Assembly: GCA_964446945.1 (NCBI GenBank)
Contig: CAYUQO010000009.1
Location: 110,898 to 174,897 of the forward strand
DNA length: 64,000 nt
From: CAIYRG01 sp964446945
GTDB lineage: Bacteria; Pseudomonadota; Alphaproteobacteria; Micropepsales; Micropepsaceae
Reading direction: 5' to 3'
In this document: in pieces, positions 34,074 to 42,541 of the stretch
How positions within the stretch are numbered: position 1 is the stretch's first letter
Layout: every line of letters starts with the position of its first letter
Position numbers and translations under genes: made by a program
The notes under the pieces: model-generated
Databases searched by the model: none
The model's input: the letters and a program-made list of their open reading frames with translations, nothing else
What the model was told of the DNA's origin: nothing

Positions 34074-35297
34074 ATGGCAAAAATCGTAATGAAATTCGGG
34101 GGGACGTCGGTTGGCGATATCCCCCGCATTCGCAATGTCGCGAAGCTGGTGCAGCGCGAGGTCGAGCGAGGCAATCAGGTGGCAGTCGTGGTTTCGGCCA
34201 TGGCCGGGGAAACCAACAAGCTGGTGGCTTTGACCCGTGAATTGTCGCCACTGCACGACGCGCGCGAATATGACGTCGTCGTGTCGTCGGGCGAGCAAGT
34301 GACTGCCGGACTGCTTGCCGTCGCATTGGGCACAATCGGCGTTCCGGCCCGCTCATGGCTTGGCTGGCAGGTGCCGTTCCGGACCTCCTCAATGCACGGG
34401 TCTGCGCGTATCCTCGGGATCGAGCCGGACTTGCTCAACCAGCGCATTTCGGAGGGCCAGGTGGCGGTCGTTGCCGGCTTTCAGGGCATCGCCAGTGACC
34501 AGCGGATCACCACCCTTGGACGTGGCGGTTCAGACACCAGCGCAGTGGCGCTGGCCGCTGCGCTCAAGGCCGACCGTTGCGATATCTATACTGATGTTGA
34601 CGGTGTTTACACGACCGATCCGCGGATCACGTCGCGTGCCCGGCGGCTCGAAAAAGTTGCGTATGAAGAGATGCTTGAACTGGCATCGTTGGGCGCAAAA
34701 GTGTTGCAGACGCGCTCGGTCGAGATGGCCATGGTGCATCGTGTGCCGGTTCGGGTGCTCTCGACCTTTGATGCCGATAGCGGCGGTACGCTTGTTTGCG
34801 ATGAGGAAGATATCGTGGAAAAAAATCCGGTCACCGGGATCGCCTACACGCGGGACGAAGCAAAAATCACGCTGCTGCGCGTCCCCGATCAGCCGGGGGT
34901 CGCCGCGGCGATATTCGGGCCACTGGCGGATTCCGGGGTCAACGTGGACATGATTGTGCAGAACGTATCGGAAGACGGCCGGCGCACAGATTTGACCTTC
35001 ACCGTGCAACGCTCGGAACTGGACCGGGCGCTGGCCGCGATCCGGGAAGCGGCACCGCAGATTGGTTACAAAGATCTGATATCCGATGCCGGTGTGGCCA
35101 AGATTTCGATCATCGGCATTGGCATGCGGGCCCATCCCGGCGTGGCGCAAACCATGTTCCGCACGCTGGCGCAGAAGGGCATCAACATCCAGGTGATCTC
35201 AACCTCGGAGATCAAGGTGAGCGTTCTGATCTCAGAGGATTATGTGGAACTGGCCGTGCGCGCATTGCATTCGGCATACGATCTCGATGCGGCGTGA
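34074..35297 (+). CDS. lysC: Aspartate kinase
   Basis: A 407-residue aspartokinase, the first enzyme of lysine, threonine and methionine synthesis from aspartate. The kinase domain has MKFGGTSVGDIPRIRNVAKLV, VSSGEQVTAGLLA and FQGI...TTLGRGGSDTSAVALAAALKADRCDIYTDVDGV. Two ACT domains follow (from about residue 265: ITLLRVPDQPGVAAAIFGPLADSGVNVDMIVQN, and ISIIGIGMRAHPGVAQTMFRTLAQKGINIQVISTSEIK), the sites where lysine/threonine feedback usually acts. I use the ATG at 34074; the frame is open 20 codons upstream without family similarity. Confidence 0.96.
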   Translation: MAKIVMKFGGTSVGDIPRIRNVAKLVQREVERGNQVAVVVSAMAGETNKLVALTRELSPLHDAREYDVVVSSGEQVTAGLLAVALGTIGVPARSWLGWQVPFRTSSMHGSARILGIEPDLLNQRISEGQVAVVAGFQGIASDQRITTLGRGGSDTSAVALAAALKADRCDIYTDVDGVYTTDPRITSRARRLEKVAYEEMLELASLGAKVLQTRSVEMAMVHRVPVRVLSTFDADSGGTLVCDEEDIVEKNPVTGIAYTRDEAKITLLRVPDQPGVAAAIFGPLADSGVNVDMIVQNVSEDGRRTDLTFTVQRSELDRALAAIREAAPQIGYKDLISDAGVAKISIIGIGMRAHPGVAQTMFRTLAQKGINIQVISTSEIKVSVLISEDYVELAVRALHSAYDLDAA

Positions 35298-35418
35298 CCA
35301 ATGTGTGACGCTGGCTTGCACGAACGGCGAAGCCCGTGCACAAACGGATTGTCGCGCTTGAGTGCCGGTAAATAGGCATGCACAACCGAATCCGAGGCAA
35401 GGTAAGGAAGGCCACCTG

Positions 35419-37698
35419 ATGCCGCCGCAACTCGTCGCCGGCGGCCCCAGGGTACTTCTGCGCCGCCTGCGCGAGATTATGGCGGAGCGGCAAAGCGCCC
35501 AGGCCCGGCTGGACAAACTGGTCACCGTGATCGCCTCCAACATGGTTGCGGAGGTGTGCTCCATCTATTTGCGCCGCGCCGGCGGTGAGCTGGAGCTGTT
35601 TGCCACCGAAGGCCTGAACCGCGAAGCCGTCCATCGCACGCGTCTCAAACCGGGTGAGGGCCTCGTCGGCCTGGTGGCGGAGAATGCCGCGCCCCTCAAC
35701 CTTTCAAATGCCCCCGAACATCCCGGTTTTTCCTATCGGCCAGAGACCGGCGAAGACCCCTATCGGGCTTTCCTCGCGGTGCCGATTGTGCGCGGCGAAC
35801 GGGTGTTTGGTGTGCTCACCGTCCAGAATCGCACGGCCCGGCACTATGAGGAAGAGGAGGAGGAAGCTCTCGCCACCATTGCCATGGTGCTGGCAGAGGT
35901 CGTGGCGCAAGGCACACTGATCGATCTTAGCGAGCTCGACGAATCCGAACTGTCGCCCACCAGGCCTGCGCTGCTGCATGGCGAAGGATTATCGGAAGGC
36001 CTCGCGATCGGGACGGTCTTCCTGCACGAGCCGCGGGTCAAGGCGGAGCGCATGATTGCCGACGATCCTGCGGGCGAGCTGCGCCGGCTCGAAGAGGCAC
36101 TCGAGGCGTTGAGTATTTCCGTCGACGCGATGCTCGAATCATCCGAGTTGGAACTGACCGGCGATACGCGCGAAGTGATCGAGGCCTATCGGCTGTTTGC
36201 CAATGATCAGGGCTGGCGGCAGCGCCTGATGGACGCAGTACGCTCCGGACTGACTGCGGAGGCCGCGGTCGAGCGTGTCCAGGACGAAACCCGTGCCCGC
36301 ATCGCGCGGACGGGCGACGCTTACCTGCGCGAAAGACTGCACGATTTCGAGGATCTTGCGCGGCGCCTGGTGCGCCATCTGGCCAAATCGGACGGGCAGA
36401 CCGAAACACTGCCGGACCAGGCGATCGTGGTTGCGCGCGCCATGGGTCCCGCCGAGCTCCTGGACTATGCACGTAATCGCATAGCGGGGCTGGTGGTGGA
36501 GGAAGCAACCCAGACCTCGCATATTGCGATTGTCGCCCGCTCCATGGCGGTGCCTCTCATCGGCGGAGTCGAAGGGATTGCCGATTCAGCTCGCGCGGGA
36601 GACGCCATCGTCGTTGATGCAGACAGCGGCGAGGTGCGCATCCGCCCACCGAAGGAAGTGATCAACGTGTACCGCGGCAAGCAGGCACTGCTTGCGCAAC
36701 GCGTGGCGCAGTTTGCCGCCATTCGCGACGAGCCCGCGGTGACCCGCGACGGTGTGCGTGTCAGTCTGAACATGAACGCTGGCCTGCTGCTGGATTTGCC
36801 GCATCTGGCGGATTCCGGCGCCGACGGAATTGGTCTTTTCCGCACCGAACTGCAATTCCTGATCGGCGCGAAAATGCCGCGTTTGGCCGATCAGATCGCG
36901 CTTTATCGGCAGGTGCTGGATTCGTCCGGCGGCAAACCGGTGGTATTCCGAACGCTGGATTTGGGCGGCGACAAGATTCCAAGCTACGGCCGGGCAGTGC
37001 GGGAAGAAAACCCGGCCATGGGGTGGCGCGCGGTCCGGATCGCTCTCGATCGGCCGGGATTGCTGCGCTACCAGCTGCGCGCCCTTATCACGGCCGCCAA
37101 TGGCAGGCCCCTGCGTGTCATGCTGCCGATGATTGCCGAAACCGCGGAATTCGAAACGGCGCGGGCGCTCATTCGCAAGGAATTGGATCGTGCCAGGCGG
37201 GTCGGCCTCAAACTGCCGCAGGATTTGCAGCTCGGCGCCATGCTGGAAGTGCCTTCGCTGGTGTTCGGCCTCGAGCAGATGCTGTCCTGCGCCGACTTTA
37301 TTTCCGTAGGGTCCAACGACCTGCTGCAATTTGCCTTCGCGTCGGACCGGACCAATCCCAGGGTGGCACGGCGGTATGACACGCTTTCGCCCACCGCCCT
37401 GAACCTGTTGCGCCACATCGCGGCAACTGCCGATGGGGTGAAACGGATGGCATCGCTTTCGGTCTGTGGTGAGATCGCCGGACGTCCTCTGGAGGCCATG
37501 GCGCTGGTAGGGCTTGGCTTTACCTCGCTGTCGATGCACGCCTCGACGATCGGTCCGGTGAAAATGATGGTTCGTGCCCTCGATACGCGCCTGCTCAAGC
37601 CGCTGCTGCTCGAGCTTTGCCGCAGTCCGGCCAACACGGCGCGCGCCGCGCTCGCCGATTTCGCCGAGGCGCACAGCATTCCGGTCGGCCGCCCTTAA
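35419..37698 (+). CDS. ptsP: Nitrogen-type Enzyme I of the phosphotransferase system (PtsP)
   Basis: A 759-residue EI-Ntr. An N-terminal GAF domain (residues 20-165, GLVGLVAENAAPLNLSNAPEHPGF) precedes the Enzyme I part: the HPr-binding region, the phosphorylatable His368 in EEATQTSHIAIVARS, and the PEP-binding barrel (GIGLFRTELQFLI, FRTLDLGGDKIPSYG, GSNDLLQFAFASDR, VCGEIAGRPLEAMALVGLG). It takes phosphate from PEP and passes it to NPr, linking nitrogen status to PtsN signalling; the GAF domain binds glutamine in related proteins. An AAGGAAGG ribosome binding site seven bases upstream fixes the start. NPr and PtsN are not in this window. Confidence 0.95.
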   Translation: MPPQLVAGGPRVLLRRLREIMAERQSAQARLDKLVTVIASNMVAEVCSIYLRRAGGELELFATEGLNREAVHRTRLKPGEGLVGLVAENAAPLNLSNAPEHPGFSYRPETGEDPYRAFLAVPIVRGERVFGVLTVQNRTARHYEEEEEEALATIAMVLAEVVAQGTLIDLSELDESELSPTRPALLHGEGLSEGLAIGTVFLHEPRVKAERMIADDPAGELRRLEEALEALSISVDAMLESSELELTGDTREVIEAYRLFANDQGWRQRLMDAVRSGLTAEAAVERVQDETRARIARTGDAYLRERLHDFEDLARRLVRHLAKSDGQTETLPDQAIVVARAMGPAELLDYARNRIAGLVVEEATQTSHIAIVARSMAVPLIGGVEGIADSARAGDAIVVDADSGEVRIRPPKEVINVYRGKQALLAQRVAQFAAIRDEPAVTRDGVRVSLNMNAGLLLDLPHLADSGADGIGLFRTELQFLIGAKMPRLADQIALYRQVLDSSGGKPVVFRTLDLGGDKIPSYGRAVREENPAMGWRAVRIALDRPGLLRYQLRALITAANGRPLRVMLPMIAETAEFETARALIRKELDRARRVGLKLPQDLQLGAMLEVPSLVFGLEQMLSCADFISVGSNDLLQFAFASDRTNPRVARRYDTLSPTALNLLRHIAATADGVKRMASLSVCGEIAGRPLEAMALVGLGFTSLSMHASTIGPVKMMVRALDTRLLKPLLLELCRSPANTARAALADFAEAHSIPVGRP

Positions 37699-37699
37699 A

Positions 37700-37717
37700 C
37701 CGTCGAATGCACGACGG
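37700..37717 (+). terminator. Short hairpin after ptsP
   Basis: A perfect 6-bp stem (CCGTCG / CGACGG) with a 6-base loop begins one base after the ptsP stop. No T-run follows, so termination is uncertain. Confidence 0.35.
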
Positions 37718-37796
37718 ATTGACCGCTGCGGGCTTTGTGATCGGCGATCCTTCTGATAATTAGATTTTTACGCAGTCCGTCGACAAATGTGAAAGC

Positions 37797-37816
37797 CTGT
37801 CATTGTACAAAGACAG
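37797..37816. promoter_or_regulatory. 20-bp near-palindrome upstream of the RodZ-like gene
   Basis: CTGTC-A-TTGTACAA-A-GACAG reads the same on both strands except at one symmetric pair (18 of 20 positions). It lies 34 bases before the ATG at 37851, where an operator would be expected. The size and symmetry suit a dimeric DNA-binding regulator. Confidence 0.5.
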
Positions 37817-37850
37817 TGGCTGCGTTGGCCCGAATAAGGCGAAGAAAAGC

Positions 37851-38474
37851 ATGGCAAAAATCACCCGCCTCACGCTCGATCAATCCGGCGGATTCGAGCG
37901 CCGGCGTCTGCATCTGGCTGAGATCTCCGAAGATTCAGATGTGCCCCTGGAAACAGTTGGCCAGGACCTGCGGAAGGCGCGGCTGCGGAAGGGCGAAGAC
38001 CTTGCAACCATCGCCGCCAATCTGAAGATTCGCAAAGATCAGCTCGAGGCGCTGGAAGAGAGCAATTTCGATCTCATGCCGGGCAGGGCGTATACGATCG
38101 GATTCGTCCGCGCCTACGCGCAGTATCTCGGGCTTCATTCGGGTGAATGCGTCGAGCGGCTCAAAGCTGAAATTGCCGGACGGACTGAGGTCAAAGAGCC
38201 GGTGATGGCCGCCTCGCCACCAAGCGAAAACAGGATGCCGCCGGGGGGAATCGTTTTGGCGATCTTCCTGGCGATCGCCCTGATCTATGTCGGCTATTAT
38301 GTCGTGGTTGCGGTCGGGCGTATGCACACACCTGCGGTGACCCCGGTTCCGGCGCGGCTTTCCGAGATGATCGAACCGAATTTGGTCGCCCCGGTGCCGC
38401 AACGGGTTGCCGGAGAGCCCGCAATCACGCAAATATCCGGCCGGCCCGGAGAATCGGCTCAAGGGCACCTTTAG
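37851..38474 (+). CDS. RodZ-like helix-turn-helix membrane protein
   Basis: A 207-residue protein with an Xre-type helix-turn-helix of the RodZ class at about residues 38-105 (VGQDLRKARLRKGEDLATIAANLKIRKDQLEALEESNFDLMPGRAYTIGFVRAYAQYLGL) and one membrane segment at about 127-148. In RodZ this cytoplasmic domain binds MreB and organises cell-wall elongation. Full RodZ has a periplasmic beta-domain of some 150 residues; here only about 55 residues follow the membrane segment. A position between ptsP and ispG is usual in Alphaproteobacteria. The ATG follows a GGCGAAG ribosome binding site. Confidence 0.82.
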   Translation: MAKITRLTLDQSGGFERRRLHLAEISEDSDVPLETVGQDLRKARLRKGEDLATIAANLKIRKDQLEALEESNFDLMPGRAYTIGFVRAYAQYLGLHSGECVERLKAEIAGRTEVKEPVMAASPPSENRMPPGGIVLAIFLAIALIYVGYYVVVAVGRMHTPAVTPVPARLSEMIEPNLVAPVPQRVAGEPAITQISGRPGESAQGHL

Positions 38475-38497
38475 GGCCCGCCGGGTTGCGGCGGGCC
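38475..38497 (+). terminator. GC-rich hairpin between the RodZ-like gene and ispG
   Basis: A perfect 8-bp stem GGCCCGCC / GGCGGGCC with a 7-base loop directly follows the stop codon and ends 22 bases before the ispG ATG. There is no T-run, so it may slow or attenuate rather than end transcription. Confidence 0.45.
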
Positions 38498-38519
38498 GCA
38501 GACCTCGGCAGGTGAAATC

Positions 38520-39650
38520 ATGAGCGTCCGTCCGTATCGCGATATTGTGCGGCGGAAGTCGCGGCAAATCCGCGTCGGCTCCGTGCCGGTCGGCGGCGAT
38601 GCGCCGATTTCAGTCCAGTCGATGACCAACACGCTCACGTCGGACGCCCGCGCGACCATTGCGCAGGTGAAGCGGCTGGAAGACGCCGGCGCCGACATCG
38701 TGCGCGTATCGTGTCCGGACGAGGATTCGACCAAAGCACTGAAGTCGATCGTCAGCGCGTCTCGCGTACCGATCGTGGCCGACATCCATTTCCACTACAA
38801 ACGCGCCATTGAGGCGGCCCAGGCAGGCGCCGCCTGCCTCCGTATCAATCCTGGCAATATCGGTTCGCAGGAGCGCGTACGCGAAGTCGTGAAGGCGGCG
38901 AAGGACCATGGCTGCTCAATGCGTATCGGCGTCAATGCCGGCTCGCTCGAGCGCGATCTGCTGGAACAATATGGCGAACCCTGCCCGGAAGCGATGGTGG
39001 AAAGCGCCCACCGCCATATGCGCATGCTCGAAGACAACGACTTTTTTGAATTCAAGGTGAGCGTCAAGGCATCCGATGTATTCCTCGCAGTGGCGGCTTA
39101 TCAGCAGCTTGCCGAGACTTGCGATTATCCGCTCCATCTTGGGATCACCGAAGCCGGCGGAATGATTCCAGGCACGGTGAAATCCTCGATCGGCATGGGA
39201 ATGCTGCTGTGGTCGGGAATCGGCGACACGATCCGGGTGTCGCTTTCCGCCGAACCGGAAGAAGAAATACGCGTCGGGTTCGACCTGTTGAAATCGCTCG
39301 GTCTGCGCCACCGGGGCGTGAACATTGTGTCGTGCCCGTCGTGTGCGCGTCAGGGATTTGATGTCATTCGCACAGTATCGATATTGGAGAACCGGCTGAA
39401 ACACATCGCGACACCGATGTCATTGTCGATCATCGGATGCGTGGTGAACGGTCCCGGCGAAGCGCGCGAGACCGATATTGGCTTTACCGGCGGCGGCGCC
39501 GGCGCCGGCATGATCTATCTCAATGGAAAGCCGGTCTATAAACTTGAGAATGCTGCGCTCGTCGACCACGTGGTCGAACTCTGTGAGAAGAAGGCTGCGG
39601 AGATCGAAGCTTCACGCAACTCTGCGGGACAGCAGACTGCCGCCGAATAG
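38520..39650 (+). CDS. ispG: 4-hydroxy-3-methylbut-2-enyl diphosphate synthase
   Basis: A 376-residue iron-sulphur enzyme of the MEP isoprenoid pathway that reduces MEcPP to HMBPP. The N-terminal barrel has PISVQSMTNTLTSDARATIAQVKRLEDAGADIVRVSCPD and LRINPGNIGS. The 4Fe-4S ligands are the two Cys of SCPSCARQGFD and the Cys of IIGCVVNGPGEARETDIGFTGG, near the C-terminus. Together with ispDF at 61181-62353 it shows that the cell uses the MEP route. It follows the RodZ-like gene and precedes prfA on the same strand. Confidence 0.97.
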   Translation: MSVRPYRDIVRRKSRQIRVGSVPVGGDAPISVQSMTNTLTSDARATIAQVKRLEDAGADIVRVSCPDEDSTKALKSIVSASRVPIVADIHFHYKRAIEAAQAGAACLRINPGNIGSQERVREVVKAAKDHGCSMRIGVNAGSLERDLLEQYGEPCPEAMVESAHRHMRMLEDNDFFEFKVSVKASDVFLAVAAYQQLAETCDYPLHLGITEAGGMIPGTVKSSIGMGMLLWSGIGDTIRVSLSAEPEEEIRVGFDLLKSLGLRHRGVNIVSCPSCARQGFDVIRTVSILENRLKHIATPMSLSIIGCVVNGPGEARETDIGFTGGGAGAGMIYLNGKPVYKLENAALVDHVVELCEKKAAEIEASRNSAGQQTAAE

Positions 39651-39737
39651 CGGATGACCGGGAACGAACGCCCGGAAATCCCATTCGGGAAAGCGTGAGA
39701 TTTGCGGCAGTCCCGCGGCGACACCAAATAAAGACGC

Positions 39738-40814
39738 ATGATTCCAGAAGGCAAACTCGAACGCGTGCTGGATCGCTTCCATGCGATCGAAGCGCAATTG
39801 GCGTCAGGACACACGTCCGAGTTCGCCAAATTGTCGAAGGAGCATGCGCAACTTGCGCCGGTCGTGAATGCCATCAATGCCTATAAGGGCACGCGCGATG
39901 CCATCGCGCAAAACCGGCAGCTTCTTGATGATCCCGCCCTCGATGCCGATTTGAAGACACTGGCAAACGAAGAACTTGAAGATCTCAACCATCGTTTTCC
40001 GGATCTGGAGCGCGATCTGCGCCTGCTGTTGTTGCCCAGGGATTCGGCGGACAATTCGAGCGCGATTATCGAAGTCCGCGCCGGAACCGGCGGCGAGGAA
40101 GCATCGCTGTTCGCCGGCGATTTGCTCAAAATGTACACCCGCTATGCGCAGCTTCAGGGATGGAAAACCGAGCTTCTGTCGCTCAGCGAATCCGACCTCG
40201 GCGGGGTGAAGGAAGCAGTGCTGACGGCCGAAGGTGAGGGCGCCTATGCCCGGCTGAAATTCGAATCCGGTGTTCACCGTGTCCAACGCGTGCCGGTGAC
40301 CGAAGCGTCAGGGCGGATTCACACTTCGGCGGCGACCGTAGCGGTGTTGCCGGAGCCGGAAGACGTCGACGTCAATATTGATGAGAAAGACCTCCGTATC
40401 GACGTTTATCGCGCCAGCGGTGCGGGTGGGCAGCACGTCAACAAGACGGAATCCGCAGTGCGCATCACCCACATGCCGACGGGAATTGTGGTTGCGATGC
40501 AGGAAGAAAAATCGCAGCACAAGAACCGGGCCAAGGCGATGAAAATCCTCAAGGCGCGGCTGTTTGAAGCGGAAAGAGAGCGGACGGAAAAGGCACGCGC
40601 CGCGGAGCGCAAGGGACTCGTTGGCTCCGGCGACCGTTCGGAACGAATCCGAACCTACAATTTTCCGCAAGGGCGGGTCAGCGACCATCGCATCAATCTC
40701 ACTTTATACAAGCTCGATCGCATTCTCGCCGGAGATGATCTCGGCGAAATTATCGATGCTCTGGTCACGGAGGATCAGGCGAATCGTCTTGCGGCAGAGG
40801 CCGACGCGGCATGA
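39738..40814 (+). CDS. prfA: Peptide chain release factor 1
   Basis: RF1 reads UAA and UAG stop codons and releases the finished peptide. The 358-residue protein has the catalytic GGQ in RASGAGGQHVNKTESAVRITHMPTGI at about residue 235, ESGVHRVQRVPVTEASGRIHTS before it, and the RF1 C-terminal SDRSERIRTYNFPQGRVSDHRINLTLY. It overlaps prmC by four bases, and PrmC methylates the Gln of this GGQ, so the enzyme and its substrate are translationally coupled. Confidence 0.97.
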   Translation: MIPEGKLERVLDRFHAIEAQLASGHTSEFAKLSKEHAQLAPVVNAINAYKGTRDAIAQNRQLLDDPALDADLKTLANEELEDLNHRFPDLERDLRLLLLPRDSADNSSAIIEVRAGTGGEEASLFAGDLLKMYTRYAQLQGWKTELLSLSESDLGGVKEAVLTAEGEGAYARLKFESGVHRVQRVPVTEASGRIHTSAATVAVLPEPEDVDVNIDEKDLRIDVYRASGAGGQHVNKTESAVRITHMPTGIVVAMQEEKSQHKNRAKAMKILKARLFEAERERTEKARAAERKGLVGSGDRSERIRTYNFPQGRVSDHRINLTLYKLDRILAGDDLGEIIDALVTEDQANRLAAEADAA

Positions 40815-41680
40815 TGCCCGGGATCGCTGCGACTGCGGATTACGAGCGGCTCCTCGACGAAGCAACGGCGCAATTGCGGCAGGCGGGCGTCGAATCGCCC
40901 CGCCGCGAGGCACGGCTGTTGCTCGAATACGCCATGGGTGTACCGGCGGGCGAAATTGCAACCCGGCAGATCGCAATTTCGCAGAAATCCGCGGCAATCT
41001 TCTCCGCCGCTGTCCTTCGCCGCTGTCGTCATGAACCCTTCGCCTACATCACCGGAAAGCGGGAATTCTGGAGTCTTGAGTTCAATGTTACCCAGGACGT
41101 TCTTATTCCGCGGCCCGAAACCGAGACGCTGGTCGAGGCCGCGTTGCGGGAATTCCCGTCGCGCGATACTGCATTGCGCGTTCTCGATCTCGGCACTGGT
41201 TCCGGGTGTCTGCTGCTGGCTTTCCTGTCGGAGCGGCCAAGAGCGACCGGCATCGGTACCGATCTTTCGCAGGCTGCTTTGCGCGTTGCCGCAGGCAATG
41301 CACGCGACTTGTCGCTCGAAGCGCGGGCGAACTTTGTCCAGAGTCGTTGGACCTCGGTGGTGTCGCGGACATTCGATATCGTCTTTGCCAATCCCCCCTA
41401 CATTCCGAGCGGTGAAATTACCGGCCTGGCCGCGGAAGTTGCCAAACATGAACCCCGGCTGGCGCTTGATGGCGGGGTGGACGGCTTGCGTGCATACCGC
41501 GAGATCGCGACGGAACTGCCACAGTGCATGGCGCCGGGCGCGCTGCTATTCGCGGAAGCCGGTTATGGCCAAGCCCCCGAAATTCGCGGGATTTTCGCTG
41601 CGGCCAAGTTTCAGCATAAGGATACGGTACGCGATCTGGGCGGTGTCCCGCGCTGTGTTGTCATGCGCGTGAACGCGTAA
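40811..41680 (+). CDS. prmC: Release factor glutamine methyltransferase
   Basis: A 289-residue SAM-dependent enzyme that methylates the GGQ glutamine of release factors. The N-terminal helical domain contains PRREARLLLEYAMG; the catalytic domain has FAYITGKREFWSLEFNVTQDVLIPRPETETLVEAAL, the SAM loop VLDLGTGSGCLLLAFL, and the NPPY motif (FANPPYIPSGEITGL), characteristic of glutamine/adenine N-methyltransferases. It is coupled to prfA by an ATGA overlap. Confidence 0.96.
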   Translation: MMPGIAATADYERLLDEATAQLRQAGVESPRREARLLLEYAMGVPAGEIATRQIAISQKSAAIFSAAVLRRCRHEPFAYITGKREFWSLEFNVTQDVLIPRPETETLVEAALREFPSRDTALRVLDLGTGSGCLLLAFLSERPRATGIGTDLSQAALRVAAGNARDLSLEARANFVQSRWTSVVSRTFDIVFANPPYIPSGEITGLAAEVAKHEPRLALDGGVDGLRAYREIATELPQCMAPGALLFAEAGYGQAPEIRGIFAAAKFQHKDTVRDLGGVPRCVVMRVNA

Positions 41681-41718
41681 AAAGGGTTGGCATTCCTATC
41701 CTGAAGCGGCTAGGTTGC

Positions 41719-41739
41719 GCCCCGCTTGGGAAGCGAGGC
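41719..41739 (+). terminator. Hairpin downstream of prmC
   Basis: Nine-base arms (GCCCCGCTT and AAGCGAGGC) with one mismatch and a 3-base loop, 39 bases after the prmC stop. No T-run follows. The rest of the 291-bp gap to the next gene (41681-41971) shows no gene. Confidence 0.4.
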
Positions 41740-41971
41740 GACCGGCCGCCACGGTGCGAATACGCCGGTTGACGCAGGAAGGCGTCGCCCTCGCGGAATG
41801 AGAACTCAAACGCGCCAGAAGTCAGATACCGGAAATCGCGCGCGTGCGACTCTTTAGGAATTGCGTTGCGTACAGGATCACAGCATTGAGGACACGGATC
41901 ATTCCGATGTGCAAACGGGGCTGTTTCGCTTTGCAACCCGCACAATCGAAATCCAAAACCGAGGGGTAAAC

Positions 41972-42361
41972 GTGAAACGTTCGCGTGGACGCGGCCGCCG
42001 GCCGCAAAACAATCACAGCAGGGCATTCGATTCGACGGGACCGGATGTGAAAATCCGGGGCACCGCCTCTCACGTGTATGAAAAATACCTCCAGCTTGCG
42101 CGCGATGCGGGCTCGGCGGGCGATCGCGTCATGGCCGAGAACTACCTTCAGCATGCAGAACACTATTTCCGCATTCTGCTGGCGCAGGGGATTCAGCCGG
42201 GCGCGCAACAGAATCCGGGAGGGCAGCAGCCCAACCCGAATGGTGACGGGCGCGTGCCGACCGCGGAACAGCCGCAGTTCCCGCAGCCGGTGAACAGTGC
42301 ACCATCCTTCAGTCTTGCTGATGCCGAGGACGATCTCGAAGAAGGCGACGAAGCAGCCTAA
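41972..42361 (+). CDS. DUF4167 family protein
   Basis: A 129-residue protein of the alphaproteobacterial DUF4167 family. The basic start VKRSRGRGRRPQNNHSRAFDSTGPDVKIRG resembles a nucleic-acid-binding tail; the conserved core is VKIRGTASHVYEKYLQLARDAGSAGDRVMAENYLQHAEHYFRIL, likely a helical pair. The C-terminal half is Gln/Pro/Asn-rich and ends in an acidic tail. The start is GTG at 41972, five bases after GAGGGG; the frame upstream is not conserved. Function is unknown. It lies between prmC and clpB. Confidence 0.82.
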   Translation: MKRSRGRGRRPQNNHSRAFDSTGPDVKIRGTASHVYEKYLQLARDAGSAGDRVMAENYLQHAEHYFRILLAQGIQPGAQQNPGGQQPNPNGDGRVPTAEQPQFPQPVNSAPSFSLADAEDDLEEGDEAA

Positions 42362-42422
42362 ATCCCCGGCGCACGCCGGGAAAATCGGCGGCTGGAAGGG
42401 GGAATTTCCATGCCGCCGGACC

Positions 42423-42452
42423 CTTGTCTTGATTGATATCAATGCCACATAT
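42423..42452 (+). promoter_or_regulatory. Candidate heat-shock (sigma-32) promoter of clpB
   Basis: CTTGTCT (42423-42429), 15 bases, then CCACATAT (42445-42452) resembles the sigma-32 pattern CTTGAAA-N(13-17)-CCCCATNT, about 80 bases before the clpB ATG. clpB is a sigma-32 target in most Proteobacteria, which supports but does not prove the call. Confidence 0.45.
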
Positions 42453-42541
42453 GCCCTGTGCGGTGCCTTATGGGCCGCACAGTTACGACGCGATTCCGGG
42501 CGCCAAAAGGGGTGGGATTCCGCGGTCGAAGGGAGTGGCAT

